Of a stretch of 64,000 nucleotides of DNA, positions 49,071 through 62,968 are shown piece after piece. The translations under genes and the position numbers were made by a program. The notes below the pieces were generated by a model, which worked only from the letters and a program-made list of their open reading frames with translations, made no database searches and had not been told where the DNA came from. Numbering within the stretch: position 1 is the first letter of the stretch; every line of letters starts with the position of its first letter. This DNA is from Euptelea pleiosperma (taxonomy: Eukaryota; Streptophyta; Magnoliopsida; Ranunculales; Eupteleaceae), in assembly GCA_035048495.1 (NCBI GenBank), contig CM068549.1:14603103-14667102 (forward strand), written 5' to 3'.

Positions 49071-50021
49071 AGAGGGTACTGGTAACTAAAGGATGATCAA
49101 ACTTGGGAGTGGTAGTAGTAGTTGTAATAAAATTGTTGTTTTTGTAATACCGTCCGTTGGTTTAGTTGTATTTGTTGCAGACTAACTGTTGGAAATTTTG
49201 CCCTTACAGACATTTGAAATGTAACCATTAAACACTTGGTTGTAATGAGAATGAGAGAATGCGGAAAAAACATAAATCCCTAAATCATATCAAAACCCTA
49301 AAACCAAAATAGCCATATCCATGAATGCATGTAACAATGTAAACCTAAGATCATTTAACAATGTAACATAATGATATCAAGAACAAATGGGTCCCCTGAT
49401 TTTCTGTAGTTTGGAAATATATCTGAACCATTCCTAATTTGTCATGTGAAATTGAAATTAGATTTGTGTTTACAATAACTCAGTATGGACACATTCACCA
49501 TACTACATACTACAACAAACTGATAACTCACCATACAACAACAACTTGGAGTTAAAAAAGTAAGATCAATAGTGTTGACACACTATTATAAGAGAAGCCA
49601 ATTCCGACCCATAACTAAGAACTAAAAATAATTGCCAAAAATGAGAAACCACAGCATTCCCTAGGAAGATGAGTACCTTTTAACTTCATTTGGGAAATTT
49701 TGCTTTGGAATTGTCATACAACATTATCCAAGAAGAAGAGGGAAACAAATCAAAACCGGAAAAAAAAAAAAAAAACATGCACCCTGACTTGACTCCAATT
49801 GATATTCACCACTATGTTTTCCTCCTATTCCCAAACATAAAACAAATCCAGATTTGTGTGTTCAAAATAACCCCTGAATTTTCTTTAACCCTTGACTGTG
49901 GATTCTCTTTAACTCTTGGATTCAATTGAAGCTTAGATTTCAACTAAAAAATATTTCAGATGGAGACTTCAAATCAGGGCATAAACATGCACCATACTAC
50001 ATAATCGGACATAGGTCCGAT

Positions 50022-50333
50022 TGTTAAAAAACCATTTGCCCCAAAAGATCGACCTATTAGGGAAAGGCGAAACAACTATGTATACCAACGGGTCATCGGG
50101 CCAACACAATATGTGCGTGGGAAGACATCATCCGCTAACACTCCCCCTCAGCGGGAATACACTCCGCTGGAGACTTGAACCCGCGACCTCCCAGGCCATA
50201 AGGCTCTGATACCATGTTAAACAACCATTTGCCCCAAAAGATCGACCTGTTAGGGAAAGGCGAAACAACTATGTATACCAACGGGTCGTCAGGCCAACAC
50301 AATACGTGCGCGGGAAGACATCATCCGCTAACA
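50022..50333 (-). mobile_element. complete TRIM retrotransposon, 312 bp
   Basis: Two 119-bp LTRs (50022-50140 and 50215-50333) begin TGTTA and end TAACA. By my count they differ at six positions. In minus-strand sense the first LTR is followed at once by TGGTATCAGAGCC, a perfect initiator-Met-tRNA primer-binding site. A 74-bp non-coding interior and the polypurine tract TGAGGGGGAG precede the second LTR. The flanks are an identical 5-bp duplication, CCGAT (50017-50021 and 50334-50338). Terminal-repeat retrotransposon in miniature, dependent on another element for mobility. Confidence 0.93.
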
Positions 50334-53300
50334 CCGATTAGCCTTAAAAAGCCACAGGATGCTATGTCCCTATCTACTTGAAGCACAAAATGAGAACTAT
50401 CCATCAATTAAAAATGTGAACTACATACTTATCAAAAAAAAAATGTGAACTACATATCTAGCAGCCATTGATACCAATATGCAATTCTTGCATTGCACAT
50501 CGAGAATAAACGGAGTAAATGAATTGGATTAAGTGATAATCAACAGTGTCAAATGAGTTCTGGCCCGATAAATGACAAACCAATAAATCTGGCTATTACT
50601 TGTAAGTGCTTCCACTCCATTGCAACAAAAACATATAGCACAGTTATCAAACAAACATGAATGAAAGAGAAAGTACAGATTCTGCATTAAAGAGACTGGC
50701 CACATAGGCATGGAGGTCATCATAATGCCCATTTCAGGATATACAAAGCTCAATGCAGACCTGAAGTGTGTGATGGATGACCAAGGATGCTATGTCGATC
50801 GTATATCCTTAAAATGATACTAAAATAGCCCAGCCAATATCATACTTCAAGGAGTCTGTTGAATTGAAAACAGGAAAGCTGGTGGTCCTTTTCAAATCAT
50901 TGATCACTGAGTATGGAGACTGACATCTATAGTGCTCAAAACATGGAAGGATCCAACTCAAAGGAATCCAATACAACTCAGACAATAAAACTTGCTATTA
51001 TAAAATTTAATCCCTTGGATCATGAGTATTCTATGTGGTAAGGTTTCAGGCTTATCCCCATTTGGTTAGGACCAAGACGCTTGGGTCACAGATTTGATCC
51101 TAAGTTATGAACCAAAAATCTAATCTATACAGCAAGTTGGCCCAACTTGAAACACATCTCATGGACGTGGCATGGGGCATGGTGGTATCATTTTTGGGTA
51201 TGATTCAACATCCATGGTGGACTTTTATTCTTGGGTTGGCCATGGACCACAACATTAAGCAGATATCTATAATCATCGTCGATTGCTTGAGAAACACGAC
51301 TCGATACATATCTGAACCTACGAAGAGGGAATCACCACCTAACACCTTAAGAAGGCATAACCTAAGAAGGCGAGAATCTAATGATTTACAAAATTAAAAA
51401 GTGTTTCCTGAACATAGTTAATCCTACATGACATTCCATAAACAGATTTAAGCGACAAATCATTTATCAAATCACAAATAAACTACTATGAGTAACCATC
51501 AAACAAAACAATCTAAATAACATAACTTTAAAACAATTTTCTTCATATTATACTCATCTAAACCAAAACCATTCACCCAAAACAAAGCCCAAATGAGGGA
51601 TTAAGAGAATACATCACAAAATTCTTTAAAAAAAATCCTTCAAACTACACCCAATATATGGACCTTTCTGACCCTGAATGATTGGCTCACCCTCAAACAA
51701 CAACAATCCTGATTTGTGATCTTTAGCCATTGGATTCGAGAGTTTTTCATGTGGTGATTTCTAGTCATTGAATTCGAAGCCCGTGATTCTCCTGATGTTT
51801 ACAACTTACCAGTGTTTTAACATCAATTGCACAAATAAGCACATTAACAACTTCAACCCAGGAATCTTTGGCATTTGGGCTCTAGCTGTCTCCCACACTC
51901 GACTCAGAAACAACCGATGTTCCACAGAAAAATTATTTTAATATTTTGATCAGTTTCCTATTGCATTTGTACCAGAATGATGCAGACTGTTAACCAATCT
52001 GTTTCTTCATTAAGTGCATTGCATCTCCATTTATTATGCTATAAAACATTTTTTAAGAAATGGACTTTTGTGTTTGGTTGTGCGGGGAAATTAAAAGAGA
52101 GAGAGAGAGAGGTCTGAACCTAAAACTGGTCGAATACAAATCCAAACAGGTTCGACTCCAAGTTGGGTCTGGGTCGTGTTTGGATCCTACTTTTAGGTGT
52201 CAGGTAGGGTCAGATCCAGTTTTGGTTCTGAAATTTGATTGGGTCCTTACTAAATAAGTAGCTATTATTGAAAGAGATGATTTTGATTGAAAGATGTGCA
52301 TGAGGGATCTCATCCAACGACATTTCAAGCTCCTCATCGTCCTTCATGTTTCCTTAATTATTATTATAATTTTTTTTCAACCTATTCAAGCTTCAAGAAC
52401 AGAGAGAACAAATAAAAAACTAATCTCAAAATCCTAAAACCCACATCAAATATCGATTAAAGCATTGCAATCTCTCCTCAAATTTCAGAAAACAAATACT
52501 AATGGGAGATGGAAGAAATCCAAAATACACGCTGAAATCCAATGCCTGAAACCCCGAATGAGAAACCATTTTACGACCAAAATGGTTTAGGGTTTCAGGC
52601 GTTGGGAGTAAAATCCAATGCTTGAGGGTTGAAAGGGAAGGGAGAGCAGAAGAATACCTGTGAAAAAAGAGGAAAACACAAGAAAGGTCCGCGAGAGAGA
52701 GCTTCGTGTGTGATCAAGAAATAGATGGAGCGAGAGAGAGGGCAGGAGTTCAAATGGAGAGTGAATATGGGGTTAGTTTGGAAGTCGTGAGAGATAGAGT
52801 GGGGTTAGTGGGGTTAGGTTATAACTTAAAATCTGAGCCGTTGAAGTTTAGTGGTACATCAAGACTACAACTTATAGGGGACAACCGTCCTCCCTTATTA
52901 TATAGATGGTTATCGACTTGCATAATGAGGCCGCACAGTTGCAAAAATAAAATCACAATGTCACCAATTGAAACAGTCTTCATCATCTCAGTGGAGATTA
53001 AGAGATTGGTACACAGCAACTTTTCTGGTCAAACTCTTGTTGTTACTGAACAAACCAATGTGAACAGCCACTGCAAGCCAATTTTACAAGAGAGGGAAAT
53101 ATTGAATCTGTCAAACTTTCTCATCCAAAGAGTATGAAATTGAAATTTCCCTCATTTCCTGTTATTAATTTTCAGAACCTCCATGGTGCTTCATGATTTC
53201 ATCTAATGTTCATATCCCTACAGAAGCCTGTTTGTGATATTCCTGTGATTTCACCAGCCACATACACTACGTCCAGTTGAAATGTGTGAACAAGATTGCT

Positions 53301-53603
53301 GTGCTTCGTATAGAGTGGGTTATGAAAGTGTGCAAAACAGACAGAAGTCTCCACACTACTAATAGATACTGCAAGAGTATGTTCATGCCTTCATGAGCAT
53401 ACCCACTGGTGTGCCCTCCCATCCAGAACATGTAACAATCACCCATCCTCAAGTCAGAAACAGGCAAGTAAATACCTAACCAGATCGATCATCTTTGCCT
53501 GCCAAAATTTCAGGATGAAAGGCAGGTTTAGGGACCCCTAGTAACTCATGAGCCCCTTTCCTTTCAAGACCAAACATGAGAATTGCTAACCATGTTGGTG
53601 TAA

Positions 53604-54102
53604 CTACTGTTTGTCAACCTTCTCATCCACCTTAGATTCATTAACTAAAGTAGCAACACCACCAAGGTTTGCAGTAACACCAACCCTGCCACGAGCCTGT
53701 CGGGAGGGCCTCGGTACAGATTTCTCTCCTGACACACCCTCTGTGGCCCTCCGCGAGTTTAGGAACCCACAGGCAAGAGCTTTCAATGCTCTCGTGGTCA
53801 ACAGGCTGTTTCTCATGCTCTGCCTCCGGGCATTCACGACAGCGTGTTGTTCTTCATTAGCCACGCCAGTAGAGGTTCTCAAAGCCTGGGAATCCTCAGT
53901 CTAGCTAGTTTCATACAGGAAGAATGACTCCTTTACACTTCAATCATCCTGACTATCTGCCACCTCTGTGATGAAGGGTTCACCAGTTTCAAAATCAAGT
54001 GGGACATGGGGTAGGTTCAGATCGATCAAAGTCCGGGGTTTAGGTTTCTCAAGAAACAGTGTTGTACCAAAACAGTAACCAACTAACCACCATGAATACC
54101 TT
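53604..54102 (-). other. open stretches of unknown origin beside the H3 pseudogene
   Basis: Minus frames 53882-53604 (92 codons) and 54173-53940 (C-terminal part ...RTLIDLNLPHVPLDFETGEP) are open and GC-richer than the intron around them. They may be part of the same reverse-transcribed insertion as the H3 copy, or fragments of another gene. I do not recognise the first. LIDLNLP is a motif of several plant nuclear proteins, which is weak evidence. Confidence 0.3.
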
Positions 54103-54672
54103 TCAAGCACGCTCACCCCTGATCCGATAGGCAAGCTGGATATCTTTGGGCATGATCGTAACCCTTTTAGCATGAATCACACAAAGGTTGGTGTCTTCAA
54201 ATAGCCCCACAAGAAAAAATTCAGTCGCGTCATGAAGAACTGCAACCGCGGAGCTCTGGAACCTCAGATCAGTCTTGAAATCCTGAGCGATTTCACGAAC
54301 CAGGCATTGGAAAGGGAGTTTTCCATCATCAAAGGAGGTTCATTTAATCCATTTCCATATAGCTGACGATCCATGCCCATCCAACTTCTGCCAGGCAGAT
54401 GTTCATGGCACTTTTCCATCTCCGGATAGTTGCCATTTCTTCCTCCTTCCTTGAAGTCAAGTAGGATTCTTAACTCTTTACTAGCAAGGATCCTAAGCTT
54501 GGTACTCTGATACTTCCCGACCTCTCTCAGAACCACCATTCTCGGCCTGAATCAGTGGGTTTCTTCAAACTCTGGTCGCCGGAGCAGATTTCCGAGCAGG
54601 TTTTGTCGCCAACTGCTTTCTGGGAGCCTTTCCTCCAGTGGATTTCCTTGCAGTCTACTTCACACACACCAT
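54103..54672 (-). pseudogene. histone H3 processed-type pseudogene
   Basis: From ATG at 54672 the frame reads MVCVK*TARKSTGGKAPRKQ, then LATKPARKSAPAT, clearly the H3 tail with CAG to TAG at codon 5. VVLREVGKYQST follows in another frame, then about 165 bp of extra sequence. Then [20 protein letters not shown] and [20 protein letters not shown], ending RIRGERA and stop at 54103. No introns, several stops and frameshifts, so it cannot make a histone. It lies within the helicase intron on the same strand. Confidence 0.93.
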
Positions 54673-56212
54673 TAGGAAAGGCAACAAGCAGCAACCATGA
54701 AAGAGAGAGAGAGAGAAAGATCATCGCACGGAAGCTCACGATCGAGAGGATTTGGGAGAGGGCAGGGAAAAATGGCCCAAATACGTGAGAAAAGAGGGGC
54801 ATATTTTCCCATGGAAACAAGTTCCACCTGTGTTATGGAAATGAATTCTGGGCTTGGACGGGAAAATCTCGTTTTCTCAGGAAAATTTTCCCAGATCTAA
54901 AATGACTATCAAACAATGCAAAATTGTGTTTTCCCGAGAAAATACGGGAAAATCGGCAATAAAACACCCCCTAAATGTACACCTAGAAGTGAAATTAGTT
55001 GGAAAAAGACTTCATGGGATTTCAAACCATGAATATATATATATAGTCATTATCATAGGTATAAAGCAGCAGTGCAATACAGAAAATGTCATTTAGACAT
55101 GCATGTCAATGTGAAATCGAAATGCTCCAAAGCAGGTACTGTCTTTGATGTTCACATGCCCGGGGTAAATGGGGAATATCAGTGGTTTAAGGTGGTCAGG
55201 ATGCGCCTAGGAAGCCATGAATCTCATGATCCTGTCAGTCCTTTTTTGGAATTCCCAACTTGAACTGACTTCACCAAGTTTGTTATGACTTGTTCAGCTA
55301 TTAAAAATTTTAACTGTAATTTTCTCTAAGTTGGTCAAGTTGCTTATAGATTTGACTCATTTATGCACAACCCCTCCCTCCACACAACCCCACCATCAAA
55401 ATTGAGCCTCATTTTAGATTTTGGACCTTGTTCCAAAGGCAACACCATACATTTTAAGGGAAAATTAGTCTATCAGATGGCTCAACTGAGGAACCATCTT
55501 CTTTACGGGACATTAGTAGTTTTTTTGTCAGATTCCTCGAGATCGAATAATGCCTTTTGCATTTACTGTTGAAATCTCATTTGTTTTCCATGGGAAAAAT
55601 AATAGCCAAATAACTTCATCTAGAATTTAGCAAAATCTAGATAGGATTTTAGTTCCTTGATAATATATCCCTATGTGCAATATGAACATGGTTGTCTCAA
55701 TATACCTGTTTGTTGCATTTTATTTTAATTACTAAAATTGAGTTTACCGGTACAAAAAGTGAAGAAAAGCATTTGCTAAAAAAGAAAAGAAATGGGTTCA
55801 TGATGAAACATTGGTGGGTTTATTTTTAAGGCAAGCTTACTTATTGAGCCTATTGAATTCTCCTTGATAGACCAAGGATAGAAAAAAGTTTCAATTACTG
55901 ACTTCTTTGGTTAATACCGAATGCATTATACATTTTCCTATTCTTTTCTGTAATAATGCCATTTTGGTTTTGTGTTCATGATTTTCCGTGATGTTGATAC
56001 TAGTAATGTTTGGCGATCTGACTTTGCTATTTTCTTTAGGTCTCATATTTCATCCAATGCTTATGCATCTGGTGAGGTATTGACTGTTACTAACATTTTT
56101 CAAGGTTTCTATTTACAAAAAACTAACCACTCCTGGAACTCCAGGATTTTTGCAGCATGAAAATTTAACTAATAGAAGGCATATATATATATATATGGGC
56201 TGGGATAGAATG

Positions 56213-56512
56213 ACTAATGGAATTCTTACTAATATTCTTACTAATAGACGTGGGGCCCACATGCGGATGAGTTAAGGGATGATTTTTGGTGATAATATTC
56301 TTCTCAATGTGGATATCAACCACACAAAAAATCAGCCAATTCCAACATTTGTAGCCTTGTGAAAAGTATTGCAAATTGAAAAATTTTGGACCATCCGTGG
56401 TGAGGGTGATCTCCATGGTGAGGAGATCACCCTCACCAAAAATCATCCCTTAACTCATCCGCATGTGGGCCCCACATCCATTAGTAAGAATATTAGTAAG
56501 AATTCCATTAGT
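56213..56512. mobile_element. MITE family D, 300 bp
   Basis: Inverted arms of about 80-90 bp: ACTAATGGAATTCTTACTAA, GGGGCCCACATGCGGATGAG and TTAAGGGATGATTTTTGGTG are complemented at 56430-56512. No clean target duplication seen. The GGTGAGGAGATCA module is shared with family C. Confidence 0.72.
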
Positions 56513-57043
56513 ACTTGTCTTGGTTTAACATGTTAGCTTGTGCAGAGGGCAGTTCTTCAGGCCCTCAGAGGTTGCTAATATTCTGGACCACATTAGGGAT
56601 ATCGTTAAGAATTTAGGAGCACCAACAACAAAGTGGATAGGTTAACTAAGGTTGGTGCCCTAAGCATGACTTACAAGTGAATGTTTCGTTTCGATAGTTT
56701 CAGTACGAAACCTAGTGAAACTAAAGTTAAGTGGACAAAAACATATTGGAAAACTCCGAATAAAGTACTAGAACAATCAGAAACATATATATGCAACAAA
56801 ATTTCATTAAAAACTAAATCATATAACTGATTTAGGGTCAAAAAAATGTGACTTACAGTGTTATCGGGCTATCCCAAAGTCTGTATTGTAAAACTTGCAT
56901 TCAAAGAACTCAATTCACTCTATTTTGATATAAACATATGTTAGTCAACTTCTTCTACCTAGATTAAGTATTGGTAATCAACTTTTTCTACCTTGAACAC
57001 ATGTGGCCTAATTAGTTTAGGGAACTAGTATCTTGTTAGAAGA

Positions 57044-57392
57044 TTGAAGGTTCAAGAGGTGGCTTAAGTAGTAGTTAAGGGACCACACAGACTCTGACAT
57101 TATCTTCATGCTCACTGGGAATAAGTATGACCTCCATCTCCTTGCAGCCATCTCAATTGAGGACCAGAAATTGTCTGTAGAGTGGGAACCCCTCTACTTT
57201 ACGAAGACTTCCAATGCATGAACAATGCATTCACTGAGGTCCTGACTCCGATCTATATCATATCATGGGCTAGAAGACAGTAGAGACAAGCAATGATGAA
57301 GCCGCTTCAGCTGCCTCCACAAAGGGAAAGTGAATAAATGTCAAAGACAATAAGTCTGAGTTGAAGAGAGTCGGATACTTCTCAAACTATGA
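57044..57392 (+). pseudogene. RAB11/RABA-type small GTPase pseudogene (C-terminal half)
   Basis: The frame DHTDSDIIFMLTGNKYDLHL retains the G4 motif (GNKxD). It continues to EPLYFTKTSNA and stop. In a shifted frame NAFTEVLTPIYIIS follows, and later LKRVGYFSN, corresponding to the RAB11 C-terminus with the prenylated Cys pair lost. No introns. Nucleotide-binding N-terminal half not found; 5'-truncated reverse-transcribed copy is the simplest origin. In the helicase intron, opposite to the gene. Confidence 0.9.
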
Positions 57393-58998
57393 TTGGGAAA
57401 TTGAATGTTTGTGTTAAAGGATGCAGCTGGGCCTTCTGCTACATCTGTTGTTTCTGTATACACCAGGTTTTGTATACAATTTTTTCCCAGGAATGCCAAC
57501 GAGGAGAAGAGTGCATTACAGTTGATTTAAGAATTTTATAACGACAACCGAGGGAGTTTGAACAAGATACTGCTTTAATTTAGATCATGAGACTCAAATT
57601 TGCAAGAAAAACTACTTGGAGAAGTTCAAGTTCAGACCTCCTCAAAAGAAAGCTACCTTCTAACACTATTGCTTTATTTAGTCACCAAAGAAAAAAAAAT
57701 TACTTGAATCCAATAACCATTTGAAGACCCACAAAGTTTTTTTTTATGGGTACACAAAAAAGCTTCACCTAGGCAACCACCGCTCTGACTGTTTGGGACT
57801 CCCAGTGCTTGAAACATGACCCAGTCAAGCACTAGCTTAAGTTTATCAATTTCGCCTTTTAATTATTGTATTAGTTAAGCTTTATTAATAACTTGATATA
57901 ATAATAACATATACATATAATTAATTAATTTAGGGGATATGACTTTCTTTCTCTTTTAAGAGAAAACCCTACCCCCTTCTCTCTACCATTCTTCTTCACA
58001 CGATAAGTTCCAAGAGCTTTGTTCTTAGCAGCAGCAACAGGATACTGTCATCACCATTCTTTTCTGCTTGCTTGTGACAGCAGAGGCTTATTTGTTAATA
58101 CTCTGTGTATGAACATGAGTACATCTAATAGTGGGGGCTGCAGTCGACTGTCATGTACAAGCAGCTGTTAACTGTAGTGAATAAGCATTCAACTTCTCTT
58201 CTTTTTGGATTATATTATTTAAAGAAAACTATCTTAATTTCATGGATAAATGAAGATAACAGAATTCTGTTACCTGGCGCCCTAGACTACACTGGACTGA
58301 TAGAAATACAAAGTAACCACTTCTCCAAGAGAGGCAGCCCATATTTGTATAAATCATCTTCCAACACTTATAGTAACTATTGCACCATCAACTACAATCA
58401 ACTCATACTATCTTAAGTATGAAAGATATGAGCCCATGAAACTGAAAATTCAGAAACTCCTTTAATGTTCCTATGGGATCAGACTCTTAATCCCGAATAT
58501 TTTGTGCCTAAAAGTGCATGACTTTGATGAAGTTTTCTCTACAGGTTATTACAGGCTTTTGTTTTTCAGGCATTTGGCTTGTTTATCTTGTAATTTTATT
58601 TATTTACTCACACTGAAGGTGACAAAAAAAATGAGTGAGAATGATGATGGGTATGGTGAGCTAATTTTGCTAGTTATTGGCTATGCTTAGAAGTTTGATT
58701 AAATATGTCACACCATACTGCATGGATTAATAGACGCCTATCATTAGATATTAGAATTATTAAGCATCCTTCAGTATATGTTTTTGACACTACTTGAAAC
58801 ATGTAGAAAACCAGCAACATCTGAACAATCTCTCTCCAAAATCCCTCAAACCAAACTAAGTAGTTGTCACAAAGCAAAAAAGATAAAATTGTTCTTGAGG
58901 AAATGGGTAACTTACATTTTTCTGTCCAGATCATCTTTTCTGTCCTCATTGAGAATATGGGCTTACATGCGCAAAGAAAACAAAAACATCTCCCGCAT

Positions 58999-59155
58999 TT
59001 TATCATCTATTAAATAGTTAACACAATGTATGCAAACTTAAAAAATTCGCAACTCCTAAAAGGCAATCACTCCCATTATCATCTATTAAATACTTAACAC
59101 AATATATGCAAACATAAAAAATCCGCAACTCCAAAAAAGCAATCACTCCCACGCA
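58999..59155. repeat. tandem duplication, about 78-bp unit
   Basis: Two adjacent copies of TTATCATCTATTAAATA-TTAACACAAT-TATGCAAAC...GCAATCACTCCCA, a few mismatches apart. Intronic, about 240 bp inside the donor side. Confidence 0.85.
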
Positions 59156-59393
59156 TACTTTCTTCTAATGGGCATTTAATAATATGTGTTTTAATCAGTA
59201 ATGAGCATGTAATAATATTGTTAAACCAATCAATTACACTCAATTGTCATAATTCATCCTTTCAATCCACCAAATGCCAAATTAGAAATAAATAACTGAT
59301 TAAGTGGACATCCCGTAATTGAAAGAACGCGCCAATCAAAGTCAACATAAAACAAACAAAAGTGTCAAAAGGGTATTGGAATATATATAGTTA

Positions 59394-60368
<975 letters not shown>

Positions 60369-60494
60369 TTAGGGTTTAGTGGAAGACAAAACAGGGAAAT
60401 TGTGGTGAATCTTCAATTCAAGAGGATCGAAGAAACCACATCGACAGAGGGAAAACCTACCTAGTTATTTTTTGGGTCACGAGGAGTTCTCCTT

Positions 60495-60557
60495 TCAGAA
60501 TGCGGGGGGATTGGCATCCATGACCACCTTCTTATCTTCCTCAACCGATTTCTTCAT
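60495..60557 (-). pseudogene. truncated copy of the 63580 gene start; possible uORF of the helicase gene
   Basis: ATG at 60557 opens MKKSVEEDKKVVMDANPPAF then stop. The same region at 63580 reads MEKSVEEDKKVVMDANLPHS and stays open. One extra C in the C-run after the Asn codon causes the frameshift. If transcription uses the duplicated leader, this 20-codon frame would precede the helicase start by 160 bp. Confidence 0.7.
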
Positions 60558-60813
60558 GAGATATACACACAGAGAAAAAGATAGGGTTTGATAGTTGTTT
60601 CGTTGTTAGGGTTATAAATGGGAGATTTGGGGATCTCAAGGGAAGAGACGGAAAAAAGCGTAATTAATTTCCAGGTATGTGACCAGGGAGAGAGGAGAGA
60701 GTGGTGGAACTGGAAGGAGAGAGCAGAGAGTGCTCTGTAGGGTTTGCGAGTGAAACTTGTTTTGTTTTCGGCGTGAAGAAGAAACAAAAAGGACGATGCA
60801 CTTGTTTTGGGAA

Positions 60814-61229
60814 GAGTAAAACTTCTGTCACGATGTTGTGACCGAAGCCGATCACAAGCCACATACGAGCCCCGTGGCACACTTTAAGAGGGTGCTGACC
60901 GTATGGATGTTTGGCCAGTCCTTTCGTGGACCTTCAAACCAAACATCAGTCTGATTAATGATTTACAACCTTTGGATCTTTGCACCCAAATAACGTTCAA
61001 ATTCCTACCGTTAAAATCAACCCAAGAAAATAAGTTTAATCCAACGCTTAGAAATCACTAATCTGGCTGATTTTTGGTCCACTGAGGGACTGGCTAAAGC
61101 CGCTAAACATCAATACGGTCAGCGCCCTCTAATAGTGTACCAGCACCCTCTAATAGTGTGCCACGCGGCTCGTATTGTGGCTTGTGACCGGTGGCTTTGG
61201 TCACAACATCTTTTGACGAAGTTTTACTC
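60814..61229. mobile_element. MULE-type MITE, family A', 416 bp
   Basis: Ends GAGTAAAACTTCTGTCAC and GACGAAGTTTTACTC, flanks TTTTGGGAA and TTTCGAGAA (7/9). A fold-back with family A modules. It lies about 480 bp upstream of the helicase ATG. Confidence 0.8.
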
Positions 61230-61412
61230 TTTCGAGAATATGCCTGTTACATTTTAGTGAAATTTTCGGTGATTTGGTCATTTTATTAAATTTCTTAGCT
61301 ATTTTTAAAAAGCAAATAGAAGTAATACCTTTTTGTCAAAGCGCCCCATTGGTAAAAAGGGCTATTGTTAGTCAAATATGGCAAAAGGGATGTAAAGCTT
61401 AGAGATGCTCTC

Positions 61413-62181
61413 CAACTAATCGCCATCGTCCCTCGCCAAGCCAAAGTTTGGCTACAAACCCCGTAAACCTTCTCCAGTTGGCTCGCTAACCCCATCGTTA
61501 TTTTGAGGGGTTTTAAGGTTAGCGAGCCTGCTGGGTTTCTTCTTCGCCATATCTCCCCGCCAATGAACACTTTACTATTTTACCTTTCTGCCTGTACTCC
61601 TCCGACTCCACATTCGATCAGATCAAAAGTTCGTTGAAGTGTTTAGGGCTCTCATGCAATCCGATTCCTTTGCAACCGTTCAACGAAGATTGTCCCTAAC
61701 CCTAACCCCGTAAAGAAGAAAGACGATGAGTTCTTCCCATGCCAATGCTGCCACTGCTACCTCTTGAAAATAGAATCCTCTAGTGCTGACAGAGTGCGAC
61801 GAAGATGGAGCTTCTGATATCCAACGATGAATTACTCTATTCAGGTTTCAACGTCACCAGAAATCTGGTTTTTCTGGCAGATTACTAGACCTTGCTTTCC
61901 TCGGGAGATTTTCGTGATCAGATTCCAATTTTTCTTTGGATCAATTGTTCTCTATGATTGGCACTTCAGTTATATCTGAGGTTGCTTCTATGTTCGATCA
62001 CGCCGGAAATTCAAGGAGTCTGAGAAGAGGAGCTGTCGAGTGTGATTGCCAGAAGGTAAACTAGCAATTGATTTTGAGATGGGCTCAAGCTTTCATCGAT
62101 TGCTAGTTTGCCAAAAGCTTTCATTTCTCTGATGCAAGGCCGCATAGATACAGAGAAAGCTGCATAGACGTAGAGACCACA
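61413..62181. other. spacer of the inverted duplication
   Basis: 61480-61600 resembles, in reverse, the right end of the window (63870-64000): CTATTTTGAGGG..., GCGGGGTGG/CCCCGCC and AAAATGGTAAAGT. 61610-62180 has no recognised gene. Confidence 0.5.
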
Positions 62182-62583
62182 GAGTCAAAATTCTGTCAAA
62201 ACAAGTTGTGACCAAAGCTAGTCACAACCTTCGATACAAGCCACCTGGCACACTATTAGAGGACGCTGACCGTATGGATGTTTGGCCAATCCCTCAGTCG
62301 ACCTGCAAACCAAAAATCAGACTAATAAGTGATTTACAACCTTTAGATCTTTGTACTCAAACAACGCTCAATAATGCTCAAATTCCTACAGTTAAAATCA
62401 ACTCATGAAAATAACTTCAATCCAACGCTTGGAAATCCTTATAAGGCTGATTTTTGGTTTGCAGGTCCACCAAGGAAGTGGCCAAACATCCATATGGTCA
62501 GCTCCCTCTACCAATATGCCACGTGGCTCGTATTGTGGGTTGTGACCGGCTTTGGTCGCAACCTGTTGTGAGAAGTTTTACTC
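62182..62583. mobile_element. MULE-type MITE, family A', 402 bp
   Basis: Ends GAGTCAAAATTCTGTC and GAGAAGTTTTACTC, flanked by GAGACCACA (62173-62181) and GAGACCAAA (62584-62592), 8/9. Its own duplication shows an independent insertion rather than a copy of the arm. Confidence 0.82.
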
Positions 62584-62968
62584 GAGACCAAAAGAGACAA
62601 GGTTTGGTTGGATGACAAAAAATTTGTAATTCAAGGTATTTTGGTCATTTTAGGAGATTTCTTAGGTATTTTGACGAAGCTGTTGGAGACACCACATTTT
62701 TGACAACGTTCCCATCGGTAAAAGGGGCTGATTGTTAGCCAAATGGGAAAATAGCTATGGATAGCTGTTGGACATGCTCACAGGAATCTCTAAGGGCATC
62801 TCCAACAGCTATCCATCGCTTTTGCCATATTTGACTAACAATAGCCCCTTTTACCGATGGGGAGCTTTAACAAAAAGGTTTTACCTCCATTTGCTTCTTT
62901 AAAATAGCCAAGAAATTTAATAAAATGACCAAAAAATCCCAAAATTTTTAGTAAAATGTAAGAGGCAT
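62584..62968. repeat. two head-to-head MITE-like units (GGCATCTCCAACAGCT ends)
   Basis: 62733-62778 (CCATCGGTAAAAGGGGCTG ... TAGCTGTTGGACATGCTC) is the reverse complement of 62795-62860 (GGCATCTCCAACAGCTATCC ... CCCCTTTTACCGATGG). They are separated by about 17 bp. A third copy is 61234-61412. The CATCTCCAACAG end is common among plant MITEs. Confidence 0.65.

Larger units (their letters stand above)
60479..61412 (-). repeat. inverted duplication, arm 1
   Basis: On the minus strand it matches 62785-63657: the MITE-like GGCATCTCC-CAACAG flank, a family A' MITE, the CCAAAACAAGTGCATCGTCC promoter/leader region and the first codons of the gene at 63580. Arms appear about 85-90% identical in the leader. 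The break at about 60479 lies 143 bp upstream of the helicase ATG. Confidence 0.85.

Noticed and set aside
50141..50214. tRNA-like B box (GGTTCAAGTC on the minus strand), possible SINE or tRNA gene
   Set aside because: No A box or cloverleaf; the flanking LTRs, PBS and PPT make it a TRIM interior.
52706..53137. 143-codon plus frame in the helicase intron
   Set aside because: Starts in a GAGAGA-rich tract and has no recognisable domain; likely chance.
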